A stretch of 64,000 nt of DNA from Exiguobacterium sp. s124 (lineage in GTDB: Bacteria > Bacillota > Bacilli > Exiguobacteriales > Exiguobacteriaceae), in contig NZ_JACSKH010000001.1 in NCBI RefSeq assembly GCF_018617485.1, positions 496,001 through 560,000 on the forward strand, given 5' to 3'. Position numbers and translations under genes: made by a program. The notes beneath the pieces are model-generated. The model saw nothing but the letters and a program-made list of their open reading frames with translations. It was not told where the DNA came from and ran no database searches. This document shows, in pieces, positions 15,076 through 23,547 of the stretch. The stretch's first letter is position 1. Each line of letters begins with the position of its first letter.

Positions 15076-15477
15076 ATGCGGGGCAAACAATATGTGGGAG
15101 AATCGATTGATGTGTATTATGATGTGTCGCTTTGCGTACATGCGGCAGAATGTGTGCGCGGGCTACCGGACGTGTTTGATACGAAACGAAAACCGTGGAT
15201 TTTACCAGACGGTGCCGAGGCGCCTGATGTCGCGACGGTGATTGAACGTTGTCCAAGCGGTGCGCTCCAATTCGTCCGAAAAGACGGAGGAGATGCGGAG
15301 ACGCCGGATGTGCCGACATCTGTTAAGCTGAACGACTGGCAACAAATCGAGGTGCGAGGCGACCTTCACATTGAACAAGGGAATGACGTCATTTCGACTT
15401 ACCGAGCGACACTGTGTGGGTGCGGGCAGTCTGAGAAACGACCGATTTGTGACCATAGTGGCGCATGTAAAGGATGA
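15076..15477 (+). CDS. Iron-sulfur protein: mono-cluster ferredoxin domain plus CDGSH-like domain
   Basis: A 133-residue protein. Residues 10-66 resemble the divergent Fer4_19 domain (DVSLCVHAAEC and ERCPSGALQ). The C-terminus (TLCGCGQSEKRPICDHSGACKG) matches the CDGSH zinc-finger-like 2Fe-2S motif C-x-C-x2-S-x3-P-x-C-D, but the usual GSH after CD is HSG, with an extra downstream Cys. Fer4_19-CDGSH combinations are known; the exact electron partner is not. ATG 15076 has GGGGTGAT upstream. The DUF5996 gene starts 14 bp later. Confidence 0.8.
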   Translation: MRGKQYVGESIDVYYDVSLCVHAAECVRGLPDVFDTKRKPWILPDGAEAPDVATVIERCPSGALQFVRKDGGDAETPDVPTSVKLNDWQQIEVRGDLHIEQGNDVISTYRATLCGCGQSEKRPICDHSGACKG

Positions 15478-15491
15478 GAGGATGAGTGAGG

Positions 15492-16385
15492 ATGCATATT
15501 CCACTGCATTCAGAATGGCACGACACAAAGTTGACCTTGCATTTGATTTCCCAACTGCTCGGGAAGATCAGACTTCAACTGGCACCGCCAGAACCGCAGT
15601 GGGGGCATGTCTCGTTGCCGCTTATGGTGCAAGGATTCACGACAGGATTGTTGTTCGAAGGAGAACGAACGCTACAAATCGACGTGGACCTGTTGACGTC
15701 TTGTCTCGTCATCCACGTCGAGGATCAGACGGACGCCATTCCGATTGAATCGGGGAAGACGATCAAGTCTTATCACGATGATTTATTCGCGCGTCTTCGC
15801 GAACACGGGATACATGTGAACATCAATCCGAAACCACAAGAGATGTCGTTCACAGGCCAGCTCGATACGGACGAGACACCGCTTGCCTATGACGCGGCGT
15901 ATGCCCGGAAAGGGTTAAGGTTGTTTCAGCGAGCGGCGCACGAACAACTGACATATTTATCAAAACTGCGATGCCGAAAAATCAAACCGGCCCTCTTTTG
16001 GGGGACGTTTGACGTCTCGTCACTCGTCATTTATCCGATTGAACAGCCGTTTCCGGAGAACAAAGTGATTGAGCGTGTCGCCTTTGATGAACAGTTTGTC
16101 GAATTCGGATTTTGGCTCGGGGATGATGTGACGGATCGTCCGAGTTATTTCGTGTTGCCGTATCCGTTTTTGTTCAGACCGTTACCGACGGAGACGTTGA
16201 AGCCGGAAGCGGCTTATTATGATGCGGAGAAGAGTGAGTTTTTCTTGCCGCTTGATGAGGTGACGGGTCGTCACGTCCAGGACTTCTTGTCCACCTCGTT
16301 CGACATCTTGATGCGGGAGATGGACTGGACGACGCGTGATCATTTCTTCATCCCACTAAAATTAGACGGGGAGCGTGCTGAGTGA
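15492..16385 (+). CDS. DUF5996 family protein
   Basis: A 297-residue protein with the DUF5996 opening pattern EWHDTKLTLHLISQLLGKIRLQLAPP and the conserved WGTFDVSSL and PYPF segments. No signal peptide or membrane span. No biochemical function is known to me for this family. ATG 15492 is chosen with GAGAGGATGAG upstream; GTG 15486, two codons earlier, is also possible. It directly abuts the next gene, without a gap, indicating an operon with the Fe-S protein and the small acetyltransferase. Confidence 0.8.
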   Translation: MHIPLHSEWHDTKLTLHLISQLLGKIRLQLAPPEPQWGHVSLPLMVQGFTTGLLFEGERTLQIDVDLLTSCLVIHVEDQTDAIPIESGKTIKSYHDDLFARLREHGIHVNINPKPQEMSFTGQLDTDETPLAYDAAYARKGLRLFQRAAHEQLTYLSKLRCRKIKPALFWGTFDVSSLVIYPIEQPFPENKVIERVAFDEQFVEFGFWLGDDVTDRPSYFVLPYPFLFRPLPTETLKPEAAYYDAEKSEFFLPLDEVTGRHVQDFLSTSFDILMREMDWTTRDHFFIPLKLDGERAE

Positions 16386-16658
16386 ATGGAGATCAAACAG
16401 AAGGAAAATACGTTTTACGTCGGGGACGAGGCGAAGCCATCGGCAGAACTGCACTACGTACCGACGGGACCCGACAAACTGATTGTCGATCATACGTATG
16501 TCAGTGATGACCTGCGAGGCCAAGGAATCGGGGAGAAACTTGTGGTCGCTGTCGTCGATCATGCACGGGCAGAAGGGAAGACAATCATCCCGCTTTGTCC
16601 GTTCACAAAAAATCAGTTCGATCGTCATCCTGAATACCATGACGTGTTGGCGACATAA
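16386..16658 (+). CDS. Small GNAT-like acetyltransferase (COG2388/YidJ type)
   Basis: A 90-residue minimal GNAT of the YidJ/COG2388 group. The acetyl-CoA loop is DDLRGQGIGEKLV, followed by HARAEGKTIIPLCPFTKNQFDRHPEY, the family signature. These minimal proteins lack the N-terminal GNAT strands and their substrates are unknown. The start codon immediately follows the upstream TGA. It is the last gene before a convergent terminator. Confidence 0.85.
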   Translation: MEIKQKENTFYVGDEAKPSAELHYVPTGPDKLIVDHTYVSDDLRGQGIGEKLVVAVVDHARAEGKTIIPLCPFTKNQFDRHPEYHDVLAT

Positions 16659-16690
16659 AAAAATGGAGTGCCAAATGGCGCTCCATTTTC
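16657..16690. terminator. Bidirectional terminator between convergent genes
   Basis: A 12-bp stem (16661-16672 with 16677-16688) with T-runs on both sides; seven T on the minus strand. Confidence 0.88.
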
Positions 16691-16693
16691 AGG

Positions 16694-17419
16694 TTATTCT
16701 GCTGCTTGTGGGACGAGGTAAATCAAACCGAACGGGTTATGCAACAAGTTGTCGATTGTCGTCCGTTCGTCTTCACCCATCTCGACCGTGAAGGCACGTC
16801 CGTCTTCGAACGCGAAATGGTCACCATCGCCGAACATCGCGCCACCTGAGATGAGATGGAAGTTGAACGAATGAATCACATGGATGGCATCCTCGATATC
16901 AAGTGTCATCGGAACAGCCACGTCTGCATGACCGAACGCTTTCATTCCCCATGACATATAGGCGTTCTCTTCTTCCGTGATGGCCGTCAACAGCGAGTAA
17001 TCGAGCGCGAGGTCTTCTTCTTTCGACTCTTGCCATTCATCTTTCGAGAAAGAGACACCAGCCGACTCGACCATGACGCCAACCCCACCAGCGTTCAAGA
17101 CGGCATTTGCGGCACGGCGCGCAGCGGCAACGTCTGTCAAATCGTTGACATCGACAATCAAATAGACGACATGCGTATGACGGGCGATTCCTTTTGCGAC
17201 TTTTGGTGTGAATCCACCCGAACTCGCGTGAATCATCGCCTCGGCGAGAGCCGGGTCTCGTTCGACGACTTCTACAGTAAACGCCTTGCCCGTCTCATCT
17301 TCGAGCAACAACAGACCGGCCATCGTGTAGCCTTCACTATGTAAACTAATTTGTTCGTTCACGCCTTCCGCGGAAGACCAGTTCCCTGGAATGGCGAGCA
17401 TAACTTGTGTACGATTCAT
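16694..17419 (-). CDS. Conserved hypothetical protein, possibly DUF4261-type
   Basis: A 241-residue soluble protein. The pattern AVLNAGGVGVMVESAGVSFSKDEW followed by a C-terminal domain with SGGAMFGDGDHFAFEDG and a hydrophobic end (LIYLVP) recalls DUF4261 proteins, but I am not certain. No function is known. The start at complement 17419 is chosen because AAAGGA lies eight bases upstream; a longer form from 17440 would put ATG against that site. Monocistronic on the minus strand. Confidence 0.65.
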   Translation of the reverse strand: MNRTQVMLAIPGNWSSAEGVNEQISLHSEGYTMAGLLLLEDETGKAFTVEVVERDPALAEAMIHASSGGFTPKVAKGIARHTHVVYLIVDVNDLTDVAAARRAANAVLNAGGVGVMVESAGVSFSKDEWQESKEEDLALDYSLLTAITEEENAYMSWGMKAFGHADVAVPMTLDIEDAIHVIHSFNFHLISGGAMFGDGDHFAFEDGRAFTVEMGEDERTTIDNLLHNPFGLIYLVPQAAE

Positions 17420-17444
17420 GTCAATCATCCTTTTCTGCAAAAGT

Positions 17445-17469
17445 CAGGCCCCTCCTCGGGAGAGGCCTG
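17445..17469 (-). terminator. Putative terminator of the ABC transporter operon
   Basis: GC-rich stem CAGGCC...GGCCTG with inner CTC/GAG pairing; only a short T tract follows on the minus strand. Confidence 0.5.
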
Positions 17470-17503
17470 GTCTATCTTTTATTATGCCCTATTTTGGCAC
17501 AAA

Positions 17504-19825
17504 TTATTCTTGATATGTCTTCAATACTTCCTGAAGTGGGATTTGATCAATCTTCCGTCGGCTGATAAACGTGCTCAGGAAGAAGAGGAGAACGACCGCA
17601 CCGAGCGTATAGACGATATAAATCCACTCGAATTCCAGCGGCAGCACGAGCCCATAATCTTCTGCGAACACGACGATAATGACCCGAAGCGTCAACAAGG
17701 CGATTGGAATGCTCAAAAGGGCCGAGACGAGCGCGTAAATGAAGTAACTGTTCAGTATCATCGAGCGGACTTCCCGTTTTTGGTATCCCATGACTTTCAA
17801 CAAGGAAATGACATAGTAATTCTTCTCGACCGTCAGTGCCGTCAGGACGAATAAGATGCTGAAGGCGATGAGAGATGCCCCGCCGATCAAGACGTTCATC
17901 ATAAAGTTCATATATTGATTGATGGATTCGGACTGCTCAATCAACCCTTGACGCGACAAGATGGTCGTATAGTCGGAGTCATCTGGGCGCTCCATCGCAT
18001 AGATGCCATTGAATAAGTCATCCGTCATCCCATCCGAAAGAAGTTCACTTAACGTCGTCCGGGGCAAATAGGCGAAGTCTCCAGAGAATTCATCGGCGAT
18101 ACCCGTGATGGGGTAAGTCAGCGTTTCCTCATTCAGTTCGATATCGATGTCCTGCCCGACCTCGAGTCCGAGTTTTAAGGCAAGGGATGACGATACGATT
18201 AGTCCGTCAGGTTCAAGTGTCAGCGTGTCACCCTCTTCGTTGCGTAAAGGGAATAAGGTATTGTCGATATCTAAGCCTTTCAAGGTGATCAGTTTCTCTT
18301 CAACAAACGCGAACGGATAAGTGAGGAATGGTTCTTGTCCGTCTTCGATTGGCGGTGAACCGTCTGTATACGCTTCGTATTCATAGACGGCCTCATTCAA
18401 ACCACCCACGGTCATTCGGTCGACGGCTCCGTTCATCATCAGGGCGAAGACGATGAGGATGGTCGAGAACAAAATACCGAGGAAGAAAATGAGAAAACTG
18501 CCTGTACTTTTGACGGCATACAAGTATTTGAACTTCGTCTTGCCGCTCGCTCGCTTCAATAGTCGACTGACGAATCGGCTCAGTCGATTTAAGGAGACGT
18601 TGTCTCGCGGTGATAGTAGGGCAAGGGCGCTTTCTCCCATGATTTTATAGATGACTGCGCCTGCAACGAGCGCGAAGAATAGCAATGGTGCAAACACGGC
18701 CGTGAGAAAGACGAGCGGACTTTGGGCGATGGTGATGGACGGTAAAAGGTAAAAGTCGAGATACAACTGTTTCAACGGGTCCGCAAAATAAAGACCGAGG
18801 AAGTAGCCGATGATGAGCATGAAGAAAGCGAAAATCAAGATGAGGACGAGATAGGGCGCCGCGATTTGACGGCGATTATAGCCGATTGCTTTCAACAGTC
18901 CGATTTGGCCACGTTCCGCCTCGAGCATGTTCGAGATCAAGATGGCGACGATGATGACGGCAATCGACACGATGAAGAGACTGAGTCCGAGCGCCATCGC
19001 TTTCCCAGATGAGATTTCACTATAAATCGCACCGCTACGGATGATATTTTCTGTCTCCATGACGGACACGACAAATGGCAATTCGAGATCGGTCACGACT
19101 GTCTGCTCCGTCACACCCGATAGACGGAACGACTCTTGTCCGACAGTGGATTCGAACGATTCGTCCGTCATGAGTAAGAGCGTTTGAGAGCCTGGGTCTA
19201 GATTGAAAAAGTTGTCATCGAACAGTGGGAGTGTGTAGTCAGGGAAGAGGACGAACCCGCTGACGGTGAACGGTCTGCCGAGATCGATCGTGTCCCCGAT
19301 TTCAATCCCGTTCTCTTCAGCATATTTTTTGTTGAGGGCGACCTCGTCATTCGTATTTGGTCTTGATCCAGCCTCTACATAGGAGCGGTTGATTGTATCA
19401 GATTCCTTCAATATGAGACCACGATGTTCGGCATCACCGAGCGTGTACGTAATCGTTTTGAAGTCACGGAGCTCAATCGTCGCCTCTGGCATCTCTCGTT
19501 CGACTGCATCGATGCGAGATGCGATCAAACGATTAAAGACGTCTTCGTCGGTCTGTTTGATGTCGGCTAAAGTAAACATTCCGGTCCCAGCGAGTGTGGC
19601 GATATCGGGATCACGTAATTCTTCTTCCGTTACCCGGTTCAGCATCTCGATGGCGAAGTCTTCCTGGTTCGATTCCTCCAAGTATTCTTCGGTCGGAACT
19701 TCGATTCCGCTGATCCCATAGAACATCATCGTGTACGTGAGCGAACTCATGACGATGATGATGGCGATGGCGAGCAGTTGCATCCATTTCTTGCTGAGCG
19801 TCTTCCACACGTTTTTGTACAGCAT
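17504..19825 (-). CDS. ABC transporter permease with two FtsX domains
   Basis: A 773-residue membrane protein of the FtsX/MacB superfamily. There is an N-terminal membrane helix (about 15-38), an extracytoplasmic domain (about 40-275), three helices (about 280-400), another helix (about 430-455), a second external domain and three C-terminal helices (about 640-760), i.e. a duplicated FtsX layout used for exporting lipids, peptides or antibiotics. The substrate cannot be deduced. It lies 12 bp after its ATPase gene in the same direction and ends with QEVLKTYQE. AGGAGG precedes the ATG. Confidence 0.88.
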   Translation of the reverse strand: MLYKNVWKTLSKKWMQLLAIAIIIVMSSLTYTMMFYGISGIEVPTEEYLEESNQEDFAIEMLNRVTEEELRDPDIATLAGTGMFTLADIKQTDEDVFNRLIASRIDAVEREMPEATIELRDFKTITYTLGDAEHRGLILKESDTINRSYVEAGSRPNTNDEVALNKKYAEENGIEIGDTIDLGRPFTVSGFVLFPDYTLPLFDDNFFNLDPGSQTLLLMTDESFESTVGQESFRLSGVTEQTVVTDLELPFVVSVMETENIIRSGAIYSEISSGKAMALGLSLFIVSIAVIIVAILISNMLEAERGQIGLLKAIGYNRRQIAAPYLVLILIFAFFMLIIGYFLGLYFADPLKQLYLDFYLLPSITIAQSPLVFLTAVFAPLLFFALVAGAVIYKIMGESALALLSPRDNVSLNRLSRFVSRLLKRASGKTKFKYLYAVKSTGSFLIFFLGILFSTILIVFALMMNGAVDRMTVGGLNEAVYEYEAYTDGSPPIEDGQEPFLTYPFAFVEEKLITLKGLDIDNTLFPLRNEEGDTLTLEPDGLIVSSSLALKLGLEVGQDIDIELNEETLTYPITGIADEFSGDFAYLPRTTLSELLSDGMTDDLFNGIYAMERPDDSDYTTILSRQGLIEQSESINQYMNFMMNVLIGGASLIAFSILFVLTALTVEKNYYVISLLKVMGYQKREVRSMILNSYFIYALVSALLSIPIALLTLRVIIVVFAEDYGLVLPLEFEWIYIVYTLGAVVLLFFLSTFISRRKIDQIPLQEVLKTYQE

Positions 19826-19837
19826 GTCGCCACCTCC

Positions 19838-20536
19838 TTATCCCCAACGAATGTCACGTGCCGCGACGCGGGTGTCATTATGGATCACTTCGACAATTCG
19901 ACCGGAATTCATCTTGATGACATCGTCCGCCATGTCGCTGATTCCATTGTTATGCGTGATGACGACGATCGTTTTTTGATACGTCTCGTTCAGTCGTTCC
20001 AATAGCTCGAGCACCTTCTTCGAATTCTCTTCGTCAAGCGACCCCGTCGGTTCGTCACAGAAGACGATGGCTGGATTTTTAGCGAGACTACGGGCGACGG
20101 AGACCCGTTGCTGTTCACCGCCGGACAATTGATAGGGATATTTGTCACGGGCTGTCGCGAGTCCGACTTGATCGAGCAATTCATCGATGGGGAGTGGGTC
20201 TTTCGTCAAATCAGATCCGATTTGAATATTCTCATAGACAGTCAAGTTTTGAAGGAGATTGTATTGTTGAAAGATAAATCCGAGATGGTCGCGTCGGAAT
20301 GTCGTCATCTGTTCAGGAGATAAATCGGTCAACACCGTGTCCCCGAACGTGATCTTGCCGCTTGATACGGTATCGAGTCCGCTGATGACGTTGAGTAATG
20401 TACTTTTCCCGCTTCCACTTGGCCCGAGGATGACGACGAATGCACCGTCACGAATGGTTAGGTCAATCTCTTTCAAGGCAGCGGTCTCTACGTCGCCGGT
20501 CTTGTAAATTTTATTGACGTTCTCGAGTTGAATCAT
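19838..20536 (-). CDS. ABC transporter ATP-binding protein (MacB/LolD type)
   Basis: A 232-residue ATPase with Walker A GPSGSGKST, Q-loop FQQYNLL, signature LSGGEQQR, Walker B IVFCDEPTG and H-loop VITHN. The pattern is that of the MacB/LolD/FtsE group which partners with FtsX-fold permeases. First gene of the two-gene exporter operon. GAGGCGAACGAGAG lies upstream of the ATG. No neighbouring two-component system is visible, so induction by an antimicrobial is not supported by context. Confidence 0.92.
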   Translation of the reverse strand: MIQLENVNKIYKTGDVETAALKEIDLTIRDGAFVVILGPSGSGKSTLLNVISGLDTVSSGKITFGDTVLTDLSPEQMTTFRRDHLGFIFQQYNLLQNLTVYENIQIGSDLTKDPLPIDELLDQVGLATARDKYPYQLSGGEQQRVSVARSLAKNPAIVFCDEPTGSLDEENSKKVLELLERLNETYQKTIVVITHNNGISDMADDVIKMNSGRIVEVIHNDTRVAARDIRWG

Positions 20537-20626
20537 CTCTCGTTCGCCTCCTTTGTTCGTTATGTATCATGTACCCGTTTCGAGGTCAGATTGGACGAGC
20601 TGCACATAGGATGTTTTGAAAAAATA

Positions 20627-20641
20627 GTGAAACCGCTTCAC
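20627..20641. promoter_or_regulatory. Palindrome GTGAA-N5-TTCAC between divergent genes
   Basis: Inverted repeat in the 160-bp region separating the ABC operon and the second degV. It is weakly cre-like (one key mismatch). A possible -10 TAAAAT lies at 20648-20653. Confidence 0.35.
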
Positions 20642-20696
20642 CTGTGATAAAATAATATAACCAGGTACTAAAAACTTTTTTAAGGGAGAACTTTCC

Positions 20697-21527
20697 ATGA
20701 AGATTGCTTATATCACGGACAGCACGATTGTCCTTCCAGATGCTTTAGTGAACCATCCAGACATTCATATCGTCCCGCTCTACGTCGTCAAAGGGGACCA
20801 ACCGTATAAGGACGGGATTGAAGTCGATGCGACGACCGTCTATGAGTGGATCGATGCCGGGGAGCGTGTGTCGACGAGCCAGCCTGCAATCGGAGACTTT
20901 GTCACTCTCTATGAGAAATTGAAAGACGAGTACGATATGGGAATCGCCATTCACTTGTCGTCTGACTTGAGCGGAACGTATTCGGCATCCGTACAAGGGG
21001 CCGAAATCGCTGAATTTAAGTTACTCGCTTTCGATTCACGAGCAGGCATCTATACGATGGGACTCATGTTTGAGGAGTTGATTGAACGTGTCGAACGAGG
21101 CGATGCACTTGAAGACGTGGAAGCCTACATGAAGGAACGCGTCGAAGATGTGCGGATTGAATTGACGCTTCAAAATTTGACGCAGATGCAAAAAGGCGGA
21201 CGTATCTCAAAATCGAAAGCATTGATCGGGAATATGCTTCAATTGAAGCCGGTACTTCGATTTGAGGATGGATTAATCGTTCCTTATCAGACCGTCCGCA
21301 CATACAAGAAAGCACAAGCTCATTTGTTCGAAGTGTTGCGTGCGGCGATTGAGTCAGGAGAGTGTCAGGATGTCTCGATTTTCCACGGGAACGTCCCTGA
21401 ACTCGCGCAAGAATGGAAAGAACGACTCGGTGACAAGATTCCGATTCGGGTCGACACGCTCGCACCGCTTCTCGGGGCACATACGGGATCTGGGTCGATC
21501 GGGATTTCATATTTGAAAGCGAAATAA
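20697..21527 (+). CDS. DegV family fatty-acid-binding protein, second copy
   Basis: A 276-residue DegV/FakB-like protein with ITDSTIVLPD at the N-terminus, STSQPAIGDFV, SSDLSGTYS and the KGGRISKSKALIGN hinge. The sequence differs clearly from the paralogue at 13791, so the two may prefer different acyl chains, as in Staphylococcus FakB1/FakB2 (inference). ATG 20697 follows AAGGGAGAA. Ends with a terminator; divergent from the ABC operon. Confidence 0.92.
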   Translation: MKIAYITDSTIVLPDALVNHPDIHIVPLYVVKGDQPYKDGIEVDATTVYEWIDAGERVSTSQPAIGDFVTLYEKLKDEYDMGIAIHLSSDLSGTYSASVQGAEIAEFKLLAFDSRAGIYTMGLMFEELIERVERGDALEDVEAYMKERVEDVRIELTLQNLTQMQKGGRISKSKALIGNMLQLKPVLRFEDGLIVPYQTVRTYKKAQAHLFEVLRAAIESGECQDVSIFHGNVPELAQEWKERLGDKIPIRVDTLAPLLGAHTGSGSIGISYLKAK

Positions 21528-21533
21528 GACGTG

Positions 21534-21563
21534 AAGGCGATGCTCGTGAGAGGATCGCCTTTT
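21534..21563 (+). terminator. Intrinsic terminator of the second degV
   Basis: An 8-bp perfect stem (21534-21541 with 21554-21561) followed by TTTTG. Confidence 0.75.
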
Positions 21564-21570
21564 GTATGTT

Positions 21571-21660
21571 TCAATGTTGTTTTTGCTTCCGTAAAAATAG
21601 AAACGTGATCGTCAGCGAATAGATCAAAAGAAATGTGATGAGAAACATGGAAAGGTCCAT
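21571..21660 (-). CDS. 29-residue single-span membrane microprotein
   Basis: An ORF below normal length cut-offs: 29 residues, starting MDLSMFLITF, with one uninterrupted hydrophobic helix (about residues 3-23) and a basic polar end (RKQKQH). It has an excellent ribosome site, AAAGGAGG six bases before ATG (complement 21660). That site and the first codons lie in an inverted repeat (see next entry). Size and topology resemble holin-like or type I toxin peptides and small membrane regulators; I do not recognise a specific family. Located between degV and the diguanylate cyclase gene, on the opposite strand. Confidence 0.6.
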   Translation of the reverse strand: MDLSMFLITFLLIYSLTITFLFLRKQKQH

Positions 21661-21679
21661 TGTTAGCCTCCTTTCCATG
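21646..21679 (-). promoter_or_regulatory. RBS-sequestering hairpin of the microprotein
   Basis: A perfect 10-bp inverted repeat: 21646-21655 with 21670-21679. In the minus-strand mRNA the first arm includes AAAGG of the Shine-Dalgarno and the second arm is formed by codons 3-5; the AUG is in the 14-base loop. Confidence 0.6.
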
Positions 21680-21822
21680 ACTGTTGCCGACTTGTTGTTA
21701 AGTAAAACATCTAAATGGGAATAATTTCAATATTTCATTGTCTCAACTTTCAAACAATTGCTGGAATGTTTTTGCATTACGGGTCATACTAGAAAAAATG
21801 AACGGGAAAAGGGGAGAAGACG

Positions 21823-23502
21823 ATGCGATTTCGGAAGTATCTAGTTCGGAGCTGGCTCGCATGGGCCGTCGTCTTCACAGGTGTGACGTATTTGACTTTG
21901 CACCACCTCGAATCGTTCGACTGGCCGTTGTTTTGGTTTATCTATACACTAGGTGCTTTGTTCGTCATGAACCCGCTCAAGCGTAGACATCTCCATTTCA
22001 CGTTCCATGAGATGTTCGTCTTTATCACGTTCTTCCTCTATGGACTCGCCCCGGCCCTCCTGATGGGACAGCTCCTCTTGTTCACCTTTCAGGCGAGGAC
22101 GTTCAACCGTCGGGTAGGGCGTCGTCGTTTCTTACATTTCTATCCGCTCAATACGGTAATTGAATGCCTCCTCGTCCTATTGCCAGGCCTAGCCTATATC
22201 GGCCTCGGTGGACGCATCGGTGAACCGGTTCATTTGATGCAACAAGGCGTGGCGATGTTGGCGTTCTTAGGTACGCTCTTCCTCGTTCTAACGATGAGTT
22301 TTGCCCTGTCGTACTTCATGGTTGGAGAACGAATCCCGTTACCGATCATGTGGCGGTTGATTCGATTCGATTGGCTCGTCGTGTCACTCGAACTGTTGTT
22401 CACGATGATTGCGATTGAATCGTATCTCGTGTTTGGATATGTCGGGCTGATTGTCACATTCTTCGTTCTATCCGTCTTAAAGATGACGATGTCGAAAGCG
22501 ACGGAGACAGAAGAGACGAAAACAAAAGTCGATCAGGTCGAGCGATTGAAAGAGCAGCTCTATCGTGTCGATAGTGAACAGCTGTTGATTGAAAAGTTTT
22601 GGAACGGACTACGTGACGTCGTTGAAGTCGAACGTGGTTGGCTGCAGGTCAACCGAAAAGGGGAGCGGACGTTTTATGATATGACGGGACGCATCATCCC
22701 GAGTGTGCCGGACGCTTATACGATCGAGCGCTATCAAGACGAGGATGAGCCATGTTTCGTCTATGATTCACTTCATGAATGGCATCCCGACTTGCAACAA
22801 CAGCAACAAGAGCTTCATCATTCGGCGCTCGTTATCCAGCCTGTTTGGGGAGCGGAAACGGCCGTCAGCTGTATGGTGTCGACGACAGCGAACGGCGCGT
22901 ATGAGATGCCGATTGCCGTCGAAGTGAATCGGCTCCTCAAAACGTTGTCGTGGTCAATCGAGCGAATCGATGAGCGGGACCGCCTTCAACATGAGAGTTT
23001 GACGGACCCGTTGACAGGTCTCCATAATCAGCGGGCGTTACGTAACTGGACGACAGAACGATTGAACGACGTCGCATCCTATCCACTATCCCTTTTCCTA
23101 GTTGATTTGGATCATTTCAAGTCGATCAACGATACATATGGACATGCGTTCGGGGACGAGGTGTTGATTGAGGCCGGACAATTGTTCACGCGTAGCGTCC
23201 GGGCGACAGATTTGGTGACACGGTATGGTGGCGAAGAATTTGTATTCGTCTTCCCTCGGATGGATGAGGCTGCAGCCCAACTGGTCGGTGAAAAGATACG
23301 CGACGCACTGAAACGACATGACTTTGGCACGGAAGGGACACGCATTACGGTGACGGCGAGTATTGGGATCGAGACGATTCATGAATATGAAGACCTCGAT
23401 ACGGTACTTCGGCATGCGGACCGAGCCATGTATGTCGGTGCCAAGTTCAATGGTCGTGACCGGGTCGCCCACTATCAAGGACTATCAACAGAAGTCAGAT
23501 GA
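21823..23502 (+). CDS. Membrane-bound diguanylate cyclase
   Basis: A 559-residue protein making c-di-GMP. About six membrane helices occupy residues 10-215, then a coiled segment, a GAF-like region (about 245-380) and a GGDEF domain (about 390-555). The active site is intact: GGEEF at 469-473, with DPLTGLHNQRAL and the metal-binding LVDLDHFKSIND. An inhibitory RxxD site (RATD, 460-463) is correctly placed five residues before GGEEF, so product inhibition is expected. ATG 21823 has AAAGGGGAGAA upstream. Monocistronic. Confidence 0.92.
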   Translation: MRFRKYLVRSWLAWAVVFTGVTYLTLHHLESFDWPLFWFIYTLGALFVMNPLKRRHLHFTFHEMFVFITFFLYGLAPALLMGQLLLFTFQARTFNRRVGRRRFLHFYPLNTVIECLLVLLPGLAYIGLGGRIGEPVHLMQQGVAMLAFLGTLFLVLTMSFALSYFMVGERIPLPIMWRLIRFDWLVVSLELLFTMIAIESYLVFGYVGLIVTFFVLSVLKMTMSKATETEETKTKVDQVERLKEQLYRVDSEQLLIEKFWNGLRDVVEVERGWLQVNRKGERTFYDMTGRIIPSVPDAYTIERYQDEDEPCFVYDSLHEWHPDLQQQQQELHHSALVIQPVWGAETAVSCMVSTTANGAYEMPIAVEVNRLLKTLSWSIERIDERDRLQHESLTDPLTGLHNQRALRNWTTERLNDVASYPLSLFLVDLDHFKSINDTYGHAFGDEVLIEAGQLFTRSVRATDLVTRYGGEEFVFVFPRMDEAAAQLVGEKIRDALKRHDFGTEGTRITVTASIGIETIHEYEDLDTVLRHADRAMYVGAKFNGRDRVAHYQGLSTEVR

Positions 23503-23537
23503 AAGGAGGATCCGCCAAGTGGCAGATCCTCCTTTTG
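23502..23537. terminator. Bidirectional terminator
   Basis: An 11-bp stem (23502-23512 with 23525-23535) with a further inner GCC/GGC; TTTT on the plus strand. It separates convergent genes. Confidence 0.82.
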
Positions 23538-23547
23538 TATGAAAAGA

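Noticed and set aside
20627-20641. Third full cre site before the second degV
   Set aside because: The palindrome misses a conserved C of the consensus; listed only as an unassigned operator.
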